Program-made: the position numbers and the translations under genes
Source: Burkholderiales bacterium
GTDB taxonomy: Bacteria; Pseudomonadota; Gammaproteobacteria; Burkholderiales; SG8-39
NCBI GenBank assembly: GCA_023383795.1
Contig: JAHDYJ010000006.1
Coordinates: 1 to 64,000 of the forward strand
Direction: 5' to 3'
DNA length: 64,000 nt
Part shown: one piece after another, positions 50,782 to 59,377 of the stretch
Numbering within the stretch: the first letter of the stretch is position 1
Layout of the letters: the number at the start of each line of letters is the position of its first letter
Notes under the pieces: generated by a model
What the model saw: the letters and a program-made list of their open reading frames with translations, nothing else
Database searches by the model: none
Told to the model about the DNA's origin: nothing

Positions 50782-51642
50782 TCACGCGGCGCCCTGCGGG
50801 CGGTGGGTGAGCAGGCGCCGCACGATGCGCGGGAAGCGCGCGTGCGGCAGCGTGGCGAGGAGCGGCACCCCGAGCGCGCCGGCGACGTCGGCCTCCGAGC
50901 GCAGGCGCCGGTCGAGCGCCTCCATCACGAGCGCGATGCACACGCCGAGCAGCGCGCCGAGGCCGAGCGCGAGCGCGATGTTCAGCGGCCACTTCGGGAA
51001 CGACGGCTCGATCGGCTCGACCGCGGGCGACAGGACGGCGATGTTCGTCTGCGCGGCGAGGCTCTCGCCCGGCGGCGCGCGCGGCGCGGCGCCGTCGGCC
51101 TGCGTGCGTTCCGCCGGTCCCGGCACGGACTGGCGAGCGAGCTCGTCCTTGAGCTCGAGGTTCGCCGCCGAATAGGCGCTGGCGAAGGCGTTCGCCGCCG
51201 CGGCGGCGAGCTGCGGGTCGTCGCCGGCATAGCTGATGCGGATCACGCTCGAATCCCGCGCCGGGGCCGCATCGAGGCGCCCCACCAGGCGGTCGGCGAG
51301 CCAGACCTTGAGCGAGCCGCGCCCCTGCGTCTCGGCGCGCCACTGCTGCTGCGCGGCCTGGCTCTGGTCGAGCCTGAGCGCCTCGACCACCTTGAGCGCG
51401 ACTTTGCGGCTGCGGATGATCTCCACCTGGGTCGCCATGGCGCCGGGCAGCGTCTGCGACGGCACCAGCATGCCGCTCGCCGGATCCGGGCTCTTCGAGT
51501 CCACCAGCACCGCCGCGGTGGCGGTCCAGCGCGCCGGCAGCAGCCAGCTCAGCGCGACCGCGGCGCCGAGCGCGATCGCGAGCGTCGTCAGCACGACCCA
51601 CTTGCGCGCCTTGAGGACGGTCTTGAACTGGTTGAGGGTCAT
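50782..51642 (-). CDS. epsF: Chain-length determinant protein EpsF, shortened
   Basis: 286 residues. The N-terminal Wzz segment starts MTLNQFKTVLKARKWVVLTTL with one membrane helix, and the second helix is WPLNIALALGLGALLGVCIALVMEA, followed by the EALDRRLRSEADV tail. Family members are normally about 440-470 residues. Here the periplasmic region after AYSAANLELKDELARQS jumps through a short Pro/Ala-rich stretch to the C-terminal helix, so most of the coiled coil is missing. The frame is intact. It controls polymer length with EpsG. Confidence 0.82.
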   Translation of the reverse strand: MTLNQFKTVLKARKWVVLTTLAIALGAAVALSWLLPARWTATAAVLVDSKSPDPASGMLVPSQTLPGAMATQVEIIRSRKVALKVVEALRLDQSQAAQQQWRAETQGRGSLKVWLADRLVGRLDAAPARDSSVIRISYAGDDPQLAAAAANAFASAYSAANLELKDELARQSVPGPAERTQADGAAPRAPPGESLAAQTNIAVLSPAVEPIEPSFPKWPLNIALALGLGALLGVCIALVMEALDRRLRSEADVAGALGVPLLATLPHARFPRIVRRLLTHRPQGAA

Positions 51643-51680
51643 CGATCGCTCTCGCGTGCGTTGGCTCGTCCGGGCGCCAA

Positions 51681-52583
51681 TCACTCCATCGCGCGGCCGC
51701 CCGGCCCGATCGCGGCGCGGGCCGAATCGTCGGCCGGAGGCGCATTCGCGTACTCGTCGGCGTATTCGACCTTGGCCGACGCCTTCAGCGACTTCACCTC
51801 GCTTCGCGCGAGCTCGGCCCGCTTCTGGTTCGCGAGGTACTGCTCGATGAACGGCTGTGCCTGCGCCTCGTCGAGCGGCTGGCGCTCGATCGCGCCGATC
51901 TGGACGATCAGGTAGCCCTGCTTCGCGGGCATCAGCATCGCCTGGCCGACCTCGAGCGCGGCGATGCGCGGCACCACCTCCATCGGCAGCTGCTCGGCCG
52001 CCTTCACCGTCGAGCTGGCGTTGAACGGGATCTGCTCGCGCTTCAGCCAGGCGACGACGTCGTTCAGCGAGCCTGCCTGCTTGAGCTCGGCCTCCAGCCG
52101 CTCGGTCGTGAGCCCGGCGCGCGCGCCGATCGCGAGCTCCTGCAGGCGATACAGCTTGCGCTCCGCGAAGAGCTCGGGATGCGCGGCGTAGAACTGCTTC
52201 ACCTCCTCGGGCGTGGGGCGCACGGCGCCGGCGCCGACCGCCTCGAGATACGCCTGGGCCAGGATCTGGCGCCGGGACGATTCGATCGCCTGCACGACGC
52301 GCGGGTCGCGGTCGACCCCGCGCGCTCTTGCGCGCTGCGCGAGCAGCTCCTGGTCGACGAGCCGGTCGAGCACCTGTCTCGCCGCCCCCTTCTTCTGCTC
52401 CTCGTTCAGGCCGCGCAGCCGCGCGAGCTCGTGGTCGACCTGCTGCACCGTGATGATCTCGCCGTTCACCTTCGCGGCCGCCTTCCCGGTCGGCTGCTCG
52501 CCGCCGCAGGCCGCGAGGATGACCGCAGCGAGCAGCGCCGGAACGAGGGCGGGCAGGGGGCGCGGGAGAAGCATGCGGACCAT
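51681..52583 (-). CDS. epsD: EpsD-family peptidyl-prolyl isomerase, lipoprotein
   Basis: 300 residues. A short signal peptide ends in the lipobox LAACGG (Cys about residue 24). AAKVNGEIITVQQVDHELARL starts the SurA/PrsA-like chaperone N-domain, and the parvulin-like domain follows (FYAAHPELFAERKLYRLQELAI). This is the EpsD pattern of exosortase-linked exopolysaccharide loci. The start is ATG 52583; ATG 52574 is also possible. It is the first of three minus-strand eps genes. Confidence 0.82.
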   Translation of the reverse strand: MVRMLLPRPLPALVPALLAAVILAACGGEQPTGKAAAKVNGEIITVQQVDHELARLRGLNEEQKKGAARQVLDRLVDQELLAQRARARGVDRDPRVVQAIESSRRQILAQAYLEAVGAGAVRPTPEEVKQFYAAHPELFAERKLYRLQELAIGARAGLTTERLEAELKQAGSLNDVVAWLKREQIPFNASSTVKAAEQLPMEVVPRIAALEVGQAMLMPAKQGYLIVQIGAIERQPLDEAQAQPFIEQYLANQKRAELARSEVKSLKASAKVEYADEYANAPPADDSARAAIGPGGRAME

Positions 52584-52768
52584 CGTGCGTGTGCGGTGGG
52601 TCGTCGGCCCCGGCGGACCGGGAAAGCCTTGATTTCTAGGATAAAGGGCCTGAAACGTTACGCCTTTGCCGCGGCCGCCGCAAGGACAAACTGCGGCCAT
52701 TTGCGGGTCTGCGCGGCCGGCGTCGGGCTGCGGGGACGGTTGGCCCGTCCGGGCGGCGCCGCGGTGCC

Positions 52769-54217
52769 CTAGTCGAGCGCGGATTCGTAGGCCCAGCGCA
52801 GCACCGCGTCGTGCGCGGGCTGGCTCGCGTTCGCGTTCGGGCCGTTGACGAAGAAGACCACGACGAGGCGCCGGCCGTTGCGATCGAGCACGTAGCCCGC
52901 CAGCGTGCGCGCGTCGGCGAGCGAGCCGCTCTTCACATGCGCCTGGCCGGCGACGCCCTGCTGCTTCAGCCGCCGCTTCATCGTGCCGTCGAGCGCGACG
53001 ATCGGGAGCGAAGCAACGAGCTCCGGCATCACCGGGCTCGCGAATCCCGCGAGCAGCAGCTGCCCCATGCTGCGCGCGCTGATGCGGTCGATGCGCGAGA
53101 GCCCGGAGCCGTTCTCGATGACGAGCTCGGGGAACGCGAGGCCGCGGCCCTCGAGCCAGGCGTGCACCGCCCGCGCCGAGCGGTCGTAGCGGCCGGGCAG
53201 CTTGAGCGCCTCGGCCGCGAGTGTGAGGTACACCTGGCGCGCCATGACGTTGTTGGAGTACTTGTTGATGTCGCGCACCATCTCGGCCGCGGTCGCCGAC
53301 TCGTAGGTCGCGAACAGGCGCGCCATCGGCGGCACCGGGGCGTCGCGGTAGCCGCCGGCGAGCGTGCCTCCGGCGGCGGTCCAGAGCTGGCGGAACACGC
53401 CGTGGACGAACTCGGGGTGGGTGAGGAGGCTCACGTTCCAGTAGCGCTCGCCGCACGCCGAGGGCATGTGGCCGGAGAACGCGACGCGCGCGCCGGCCGC
53501 GCCGTCCCGCACGTCGATGCGCAGGTTGGCGCGCCAGTCGCCGCACGGCGCCGCGGCGAGCTTCACGCGGTTGTCGACCGCGAGCTGCACCGGGTGCGGC
53601 TCGGGGATGATGCGCACAGTGCCGCGCTCGATCTCCGGCACGAAGAGGAAGCGCACGGTCTTGAAGTTGAGGAGCAGCGCGTCGGCGCCCACGTTGTACG
53701 AGCGCAGCGGCTCGCCGTCGAACCGCGCCGGGTCGTGGCCGACGACGTCGAAGTAGCCGCGGTCGAGCACGAGGTCGCCCTTGATGTCGCGCAGGCCGCG
53801 CGCCCGCAGGGACTGCACGAAGAGCCAGAAGCGCTCGAGCGTGAGCTTGGGGTCGCCGTGGCCTTTCAGCGCGAGGTCGCCGTCCAGGACGCCGTCGTGG
53901 AGCGGCCCGGCGATGTAGGCCTCGGTCTTCCAGGTGAAGGTCGGGCCGAGCAGCTCGAGCGCCGCGAAAGTCGTGACGAGCTTGATCGTCGAGGCCGGGT
54001 TCATCGGCTCGGCCGCGTTGAACGCGACGACCGGCGCGCGCGCGCCGATCTCCTGGACGAAGAGCGCCGCGCCTGCTTGCGCTACGCCGGCTCTGGCGAG
54101 CGCCTGGGCGACCGGCTGGGGCAAGGTGGCTTGCTGGGCGCCGACGGGCGCGGCGAGCGCCGCGGCGCAGATCGAGCCGGCAGCCAGGCGGCGAAGCGAT
54201 GCGGCGACGAGCGGCAT
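52769..54217 (-). CDS. dacB: D-alanyl-D-alanine carboxypeptidase/endopeptidase (PBP4)
   Basis: 482 residues with a signal peptide (ending near PVGAQQ). The three serine-hydrolase motifs are present: SxxK as PASTIKLV (about residue 75), SxN as KYSNNVMA, and KTG as VKSGSLADA. ENGSGLSR is a further PBP4 feature, and the long inserted domain between SxxK and SxN accounts for the length. It cleaves peptidoglycan cross-links and terminal D-alanine in the periplasm. It is divergent from the exporter operon. Confidence 0.93.
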   Translation of the reverse strand: MPLVAASLRRLAAGSICAAALAAPVGAQQATLPQPVAQALARAGVAQAGAALFVQEIGARAPVVAFNAAEPMNPASTIKLVTTFAALELLGPTFTWKTEAYIAGPLHDGVLDGDLALKGHGDPKLTLERFWLFVQSLRARGLRDIKGDLVLDRGYFDVVGHDPARFDGEPLRSYNVGADALLLNFKTVRFLFVPEIERGTVRIIPEPHPVQLAVDNRVKLAAAPCGDWRANLRIDVRDGAAGARVAFSGHMPSACGERYWNVSLLTHPEFVHGVFRQLWTAAGGTLAGGYRDAPVPPMARLFATYESATAAEMVRDINKYSNNVMARQVYLTLAAEALKLPGRYDRSARAVHAWLEGRGLAFPELVIENGSGLSRIDRISARSMGQLLLAGFASPVMPELVASLPIVALDGTMKRRLKQQGVAGQAHVKSGSLADARTLAGYVLDRNGRRLVVVFFVNGPNANASQPAHDAVLRWAYESALD

Positions 54218-54319
54218 GGGCGCCGGGCAAGTATGCCACGCGTGACCTCGGTCACGCAGCCTGCTCGCGGGGTCCGGCGGCCGTTACCATAGCGATCCTT
54301 GCGCGGAACGCGAAGCTCG

Positions 54320-55534
54320 ATGCGGCACCTTCTCAGGCCGGTCACCCTGCTCGCCGCGGCGGCGGTCGTCGCCGCCACGTTCTTCGCCGTGCGCTGGTGG
54401 CTCGGGCCGCAGGTGCCCGCGGTCGCGGTGACCCGGGGCGGCATCGTGCAGACCGTCGTGTCGACCGGGCGCGTGATCACGCCCGCGCGCGTCGAGATCG
54501 GCGCGGTGATCACCGGCACGGCGGTCGCGGTGCGCGTGAAGGAGGGCGACCAGGTCAAGCAGGACCAGGTGCTCGCCGGCCTGCAGGACGAGGAGCTGCG
54601 CGCGGCGCTCGCGCAGGCGCGCGCCGCGCTGCGCGAGGCCGAGGCGCGCGTGACCCAGCTCGCGAAGGTCGGCCTGCCGGTCTCCGAGCAGACGGTCGCG
54701 CAGGCCGCCGCCAACCTCGAGCTCGCCGAGCGCGAGCACGCCCGCATCAAGCAGCTCTACGAGTCCGGCTTCTACGGCAAGGCGCGGCTCGACGAGGCGG
54801 AGCGCAATCTCGACAACGCCCGCGCGGCGCACAAGTCCGCGCTGGCGCAGGCGGCGTCCAACCGCCCGCAGGGCAGCGACTACGCGCTCGCGATCGCGCG
54901 GCAGTCGCAGGCGCGCGCGGCGGTCGAGGTGGCCGAGGCGAAGCTCGCGAACACGGTGATCAGGGCGCCGGCCGACGGCACGGTGCTCCGCAAGTTCGTC
55001 GAGCCCGGCGACGTCGTGCAGCCGGGGAAGAAGCTCTTCGAGATGTCGGTCGCGGGCGAGACGCAGCTCGTGCTGCAGGTCGACGAGAAGAACCTGCGCT
55101 TCCTGCGGCTCGGCCAGGCCGCGCTCGCGGTGGCCGACGCGTATCCCGGCGGGACGTTCTCCGCGGAGATCTTCTACATCGCGCCCTCGGTCGATGCGCA
55201 GCGCGGCTCGGTGGAGGTGAAGCTGCGCGTGCCCGATCCGCCCGAGTTCCTGAGGCCGGACATGACCGTCTCGGCCGAGATCGAGGCCGCGCGCAAGTCC
55301 GACGCCGTGATCGTCGCGAGCGACGCGGTCCGCGACGCTGCCGGTCCCTCGCCCTGGATCATGATCGCCGCCGACGGCCGCGCGGCGAGGCGCCCGGTCA
55401 GGCTCGGCATCCGCGGCGTGGGCAAGACCGAGCTGCTCGAAGGCGCCGCGCCCGGCGATCTGGTCATCCCGCCTTCGGTCGCCGGAGTTATGGAGGGGGC
55501 GAGGGTGCGTGCGGTGGCGGATGGTGAGCGGTGA
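54320..55534 (+). CDS. Periplasmic adaptor (membrane fusion) protein, MacA/HlyD type
   Basis: 404 residues. One N-terminal membrane anchor is followed by a barrel-lipoyl arrangement: VVSTGRVITPARVEIGAVITGTAVAVRVKEGDQVKQ, a helical hairpin (about 100-200), then VIRAPADGTVLRKFVEPGDVVQPG. It links an inner-membrane ABC exporter to the outer membrane. ATG 54320 is preferred; an in-frame TTG at 54299 is possible. Its last codons are part of the GGTGAGCGG repeat array, so the repeat reaches to the gene end. Its permease partner begins only after a four-helix-bundle gene. Confidence 0.9.
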   Translation: MRHLLRPVTLLAAAAVVAATFFAVRWWLGPQVPAVAVTRGGIVQTVVSTGRVITPARVEIGAVITGTAVAVRVKEGDQVKQDQVLAGLQDEELRAALAQARAALREAEARVTQLAKVGLPVSEQTVAQAAANLELAEREHARIKQLYESGFYGKARLDEAERNLDNARAAHKSALAQAASNRPQGSDYALAIARQSQARAAVEVAEAKLANTVIRAPADGTVLRKFVEPGDVVQPGKKLFEMSVAGETQLVLQVDEKNLRFLRLGQAALAVADAYPGGTFSAEIFYIAPSVDAQRGSVEVKLRVPDPPEFLRPDMTVSAEIEAARKSDAVIVASDAVRDAAGPSPWIMIAADGRAARRPVRLGIRGVGKTELLEGAAPGDLVIPPSVAGVMEGARVRAVADGER

Positions 55535-55560
55535 ACGCTGAACGGTGAGCGGTGAGGGGC
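55523..55560. repeat. GGTGA-type array, left of the four-helix-bundle gene
   Basis: About four tandem imperfect units of the type GGTGAGC or GGTGAACG overlap the end of the adaptor gene. The mirror-image array (TTCACC type) lies at 56003-56026, so the two arrays form inverted ends around the small gene between them. Confidence 0.65.
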
Positions 55561-55577
55561 GAAGCCAAGGCGGGGTT

Positions 55578-55997
55578 ATGAGAGCCGCAGACGGGGCGCG
55601 AGGCGTCGCACCATCGCCGCGCGTCGCGCGCTCGGCATTGCCTCCGATCGGCAAGCCGCACTACCGGCTCGAGGCTTGGAAGCAGGCGATGGCGCTCGTC
55701 ACGGAAGTCTATCGTCTCACTTCGACACTGCCGAGCGAAGAGAAGTACGGGCTCGCGGCACAGATGCGCCGTGCGGCGGTATCGGTCCCGAGCAATATCG
55801 CCGAAGGCGCAGCACGGGAAACCAGAAAGGAATTCGCACAGTTCCTGACAATAGCTCGCGGGTCGCTGTCCGCGCTCGAGACCCAGCTGCTCAGCGCGAG
55901 CAACCTGGGCTACCTGCACGCCGACAAGGAAGTTCACGCCGTGATGCAACGCGTTTCCAGACTGCTCACGGGCCTGCTACGCAGCGCGAGGCGCTGA
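55578..55997 (+). CDS. Four-helix-bundle protein (S23 / TIGR02436 family)
   Basis: 139 residues. From about residue 27 it matches the family closely: YRLEAWKQAMALVTEVYRLT, AAQMRRAAVSVPSNIAEG, then KEFAQFLTIARGSLSALETQ. Such proteins are encoded in 23S rRNA intervening sequences and in scattered intergenic spots, and are related to the Avd accessory protein of diversity-generating retroelements; no general function is known. The gene sits between the adaptor and permease of an exporter operon. It is flanked by inverted GGTGA arrays and uses more A/T-ending codons than its neighbours. It looks like an inserted element. Confidence 0.9.
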   Translation: MRAADGARGVAPSPRVARSALPPIGKPHYRLEAWKQAMALVTEVYRLTSTLPSEEKYGLAAQMRRAAVSVPSNIAEGAARETRKEFAQFLTIARGSLSALETQLLSASNLGYLHADKEVHAVMQRVSRLLTGLLRSARR

Positions 55998-56002
55998 TCG
56001 GC

Positions 56003-56026
56003 ACCGTTCACCGTTCACTGTTCACC
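56003..56026. repeat. TTCACC-type array, right of the four-helix-bundle gene
   Basis: About three imperfect units (ACCGTTC, ACCGTTC, ACTGTTC, ACC) in reverse orientation to the array at 55523-55560. It ends 6 bases before the permease start codon and so replaces the normal ribosome-binding region of that gene. Confidence 0.65.
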
Positions 56027-56032
56027 CCTTTC

Positions 56033-57247
56033 ATGCGCTTTGAGTGGATCGTGGCGACGCGCTTCCTGCGCGAGGGGCGCATGCAGACCGCGCTGATCCT
56101 CGGCGGGACGGCGGTCGGCGTGGCGGTGATCCTCTTCATCACCGCGCTCATCAACAGCCTGCAGGTGAGCCTCGCGACGCGCACGCTGAACACCCAGGCG
56201 CACATCGTCGTGCGGCCGCCCGACGACGCGGCGAGCCGCGCGCTCGCGCCCGCGGACGCGAGCGTCGCGGCGCGCGTCGAGGCGCGCGCGCAGCGGCTGC
56301 GCTCGATCGACCAGTGGGAGGCCGTCTTCCGGCGGCTCGAGGGGACGGCGCGCGTCACCGCGGTGTCGCCGGTGGTGAGCGGCTCGGGCACGGCCCTGCG
56401 CGGCAACGCCAACCGCGCGATCGCGCTCTTCGGCATCGAGCCGGAGCGCTACGTTCGCATCGTAAAGATCACCGACTTCATGGTGGCCGGGGAGTTCCGC
56501 GTGAGCCCGGGCAACGCGGTGATCGGGGTCGAGCTCGCGGCCGACCTCGGCGCGACGGTCGGCGACCGCATCCGCGTGACCACGCCGGAGGGCGGCAACG
56601 ACGTCTTCCTGGTCACCGGGCTCTTCGATCTCGGCGTGAAGGACGTGAACAAGCGCTGGGCGCTGGTGCCGCTCAAGACCGCGCAGGCGCTGCTCGCGCT
56701 GCCGGGCGGGGTCACCAACGTCGACCTCACGGTCGACGACATCTTCGCGGCGGAGGAGGTCGCGCGGCTGATCGAGGGCGGCACCGGCCTCAAGGCCGAG
56801 AGCTGGATGGCGATCAACACCCAGCTCCTCGCCGCGTTCGACAACCAGACCATGACCACGCGCGTCATCCGCGCGTTCGTCGTGCTGATCGTCGCGCTCG
56901 GCATCGCGAGCGTGCTGGTGGTCTCGGTGGTGCAGAAGCAGAAGGAGATCGGCATCCTGCGCGCGATGGGCGCGTCGCCCGGGCGGATCATGCGGGTGTT
57001 CCTGATCCAGGGTGCGATCGTCGGCACCGCGGGCGCCGTGGTCGGGTCGGCGGTCGCCGCGGCCATGGTGGCGGTGGCGAAGCGCGTCCTGCTCGCCGAG
57101 GACGGCACGCCGCTCATCACCGGCGGCATCGAGCCCTACATGCTCGCCGGCGGGGCGCTGGTCGCGCTCGCGACCGGCCTGCTCGCCGCCGTCGCGCCGG
57201 CGCGCCGCGCCGCCAAGCTCGACCCGGTGCAGGCGATACGGGGGTAG
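56033..57247 (+). CDS. ABC exporter permease, FtsX/MacB-LolC type
   Basis: 404 residues with the four-helix FtsX topology: one N-terminal segment ([20 protein letters not shown]), a long periplasmic domain (about 45-270), then three segments beginning [55 protein letters not shown] is the characteristic C-terminus. It works with the adaptor before it and the ATPase after it. The ribosome-binding region is occupied by the GTTCACC repeat, so translation may be weak or altered. Confidence 0.9.
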   Translation: MRFEWIVATRFLREGRMQTALILGGTAVGVAVILFITALINSLQVSLATRTLNTQAHIVVRPPDDAASRALAPADASVAARVEARAQRLRSIDQWEAVFRRLEGTARVTAVSPVVSGSGTALRGNANRAIALFGIEPERYVRIVKITDFMVAGEFRVSPGNAVIGVELAADLGATVGDRIRVTTPEGGNDVFLVTGLFDLGVKDVNKRWALVPLKTAQALLALPGGVTNVDLTVDDIFAAEEVARLIEGGTGLKAESWMAINTQLLAAFDNQTMTTRVIRAFVVLIVALGIASVLVVSVVQKQKEIGILRAMGASPGRIMRVFLIQGAIVGTAGAVVGSAVAAAMVAVAKRVLLAEDGTPLITGGIEPYMLAGGALVALATGLLAAVAPARRAAKLDPVQAIRG

Positions 57248-57304
57248 CGGCAGATCCTGCCAAGGCGCCTTCGATCATGGCGGCGAGCGTGCATCACAAA
57301 CCCC

Positions 57305-57382
57305 GGTCGTACGAACAAGGGGGAGATCCCCCTTGTATATCCCCCAATCCGAACAAGGGGCACGCCCCTTGTATATCCCCTC
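57305..57382 (+). repeat. Stem-loop repeat, family B, copy 2
   Basis: GGTCGTACGAACAAGGGG followed by CCCCTTGTATATCCCC, then GAACAAGGGG and CCCCTTGTATATCCCC: two perfect hairpins in tandem with short loops. The same words in the same order occur on the minus strand at 9210-9344. It lies between the permease and ATPase genes of the exporter operon and would form strong RNA hairpins on that transcript. Confidence 0.75.
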
Positions 57383-57401
57383 CGGGGACCGGTCAGTTCC
57401 G

Positions 57402-58121
<720 letters not shown>

Positions 58122-58126
58122 CTGGC

Positions 58127-58240
58127 GGGTGATGGGTGATGGGGGTCAGGCAAGTCGATCGGGCGTGCGCGCCCTTTGCTTGCACGGCAATCCCGGGCCG
58201 CCGCTGTTGCGCACTGCGCATCACCCCATCACCCATCACC
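58127..58240. repeat. Inverted GGTGATGG array pair
   Basis: GGGTGATGGGTGATGGGGGT at 58127-58146 is mirrored by ATCACCCCATCACCCATCAC at 58220-58239. The 73-base core between them has no open frame I would support. It begins 5 bases after the exporter ATPase stop. The style (tandem GGTGA-type units in opposite orientation) matches the arrays around the four-helix-bundle gene, but no gene lies inside. Confidence 0.7.
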
Positions 58241-58361
58241 GCAGTAGCTGGCACTCGAGCTCGCGCAGCCGCGCCTCGAGCTCGTCGATGCGCTCGAGCA
58301 GCCGTGCACACTCGCTCGATCGACTGGTTGCGCGGAAGTTGACCGCGGTCTCGACCGTCCA
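58236..58361 (-). pseudogene. Possible small-gene remnant, coiled-coil C-terminal peptide
   Basis: On the minus strand, after an in-frame TAG at 58362-58364, a 41-codon stretch reads TAVNFRATSRSSECARL and then LERIDELEARLRELECQLLR before a TGA that lies inside the GGTGATGG array. The heptad-like leucines and charged pairs look protein-like, but there is no start codon. It could be the 3' end of a decayed helical-bundle gene that once belonged to the adjacent array, or a chance frame. Confidence 0.3.
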
Positions 58362-58368
58362 CTACGAT

Positions 58369-58383
58369 GTGCGCGATGCGAAC
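58369..58383. promoter_or_regulatory. IclR-type operator before the IclR gene
   Basis: GTGCGCGATGCGAAC is a GTGCG-N5-CGAAC inverted repeat 23 bases upstream of the regulator start. The arms match the operator type described for PcaR/PobR-like IclR proteins (GTTCG-N5-CGCAC read on the other strand). A related palindrome precedes the UbiD operon at 59259. It suggests autoregulation. Confidence 0.5.
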
Positions 58384-58406
58384 GCGTGCCGATGGAGCGG
58401 CTTCCG

Positions 58407-59162
58407 ATGTCGCGTGAACGCGACTTCGTCGCCGCGCTTGAGAAGGGTCTCGCGGTGGTGGAAGCGTTCGGGCCGGCGTGCCCGCAGCTCACTCTCTCCG
58501 AGGTCGCGCACCGGACCGGCCTCACGCGCGCCGCGGCGCGGCGCTACCTGCTTACGCTCGCGCGGCTGGAGTACGCCGAGTACGACGGCAAGCGCTTCTC
58601 GCTCACGCCGCGCGTGCTGCGGCTGGGCTATGCGTTCCTCTCGACCTCGCCGCTGCCCAAGCTGGTGCAGCCGGTGCTCGAGGCGATCGGCGAGAAGACG
58701 CAGGAAGTCGCCTCGGTCGCGATCCTCGACGGCGCCGACATCCTGTTCCTCGCGCACTCACGCAACCGCCGCATCGTGTCGGTGGCGAGCAGCGTCGGCA
58801 GCCGGTTCCCGGCCTACTGCACCGCGATCGGCCGGGTGCTGCTCGCGGGCCGGCCCGAGGCGGACGTCGAGCGCTTCCTGCGCACCGTGCGGCCGAGGAA
58901 GCTCACCAGCCGGACCAAGACTGGGTACCGGGAGCTGCTGCAGGCGGTCGCGACTGCGCGGCAGCACGGCTACGCGGTTTGCGACGAGGAGCTCGAGCTC
59001 GGGCTGCGCTCGATCGCGGTGCCGGTCGGCAACTCGCGCGGCGAGACGGTCCTCGGGATGAGCATCAGCCTGCAGACCGCGCGCATGTCCGCCGCGCGCA
59101 TGGTCGAGCAGCTCCTGCCGGTGCTGCGCGCCGGCGGGCAATCGCTCTCCGCCATGCTCTGA
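58407..59162 (+). CDS. IclR-family regulator, PcaR/PobR subgroup
   Basis: 251 residues. The winged helix includes LTLSEVAHRTGLTRAAARRYLLTL. The effector domain includes SVGSRFPAYCTAIGRVLLA and GYAVCDEELELGLRSIAVPV, typical of regulators of protocatechuate and 4-hydroxybenzoate pathways. ATG 58407 has GGAG about 8 bases upstream; GTG 58386 and ATG 58392 are in frame too. It precedes and probably controls the UbiD/ligase operon. Confidence 0.9.
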   Translation: MSRERDFVAALEKGLAVVEAFGPACPQLTLSEVAHRTGLTRAAARRYLLTLARLEYAEYDGKRFSLTPRVLRLGYAFLSTSPLPKLVQPVLEAIGEKTQEVASVAILDGADILFLAHSRNRRIVSVASSVGSRFPAYCTAIGRVLLAGRPEADVERFLRTVRPRKLTSRTKTGYRELLQAVATARQHGYAVCDEELELGLRSIAVPVGNSRGETVLGMSISLQTARMSAARMVEQLLPVLRAGGQSLSAML

Positions 59163-59258
59163 ACGCCGCTCCCCGCCGGTAACGGGCGCGCGCCCGTGCG
59201 CCCGGCGCCGCGCACGCACGGCGCCGCAGGCGCGCCGGATCTCGCGCTGCAGCATACT

Positions 59259-59273
59259 GTGCGCCATGCGCAC
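59259..59273. promoter_or_regulatory. IclR-type operator before the UbiD operon
   Basis: GTGCGCCATGCGCAC is a perfect inverted repeat (GTGCG-N5-CGCAC) in the 215-base gap between the IclR and UbiD genes, 105 bases upstream of the UbiD start. It matches the site in front of the regulator in both arms and spacing. I see nothing else recognisable in this gap. Confidence 0.5.
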
Positions 59274-59377
59274 GCAGCTTGCGGCGCTTTTAGCACGCGT
59301 CAAACGAGGCGCCGCGGCAAGTCATTAGAGTGTCCGTGTCGGGCGCACCGCCCGGTCACCCGCACGAGGAGCGGCAC

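Noticed and set aside
52584-52768. Sigma-54 promoter before epsD
   Set aside because: A TGGC word on the minus strand is present, but the GC element is not at the required spacing and no enhancer-like sites are visible.
55523-56026. GGTGAACG arrays as a CRISPR or satellite
   Set aside because: Units are 7-8 bases with no unique spacers, only three or four per side and in opposite orientation. This is neither a CRISPR array nor a long tandem repeat.
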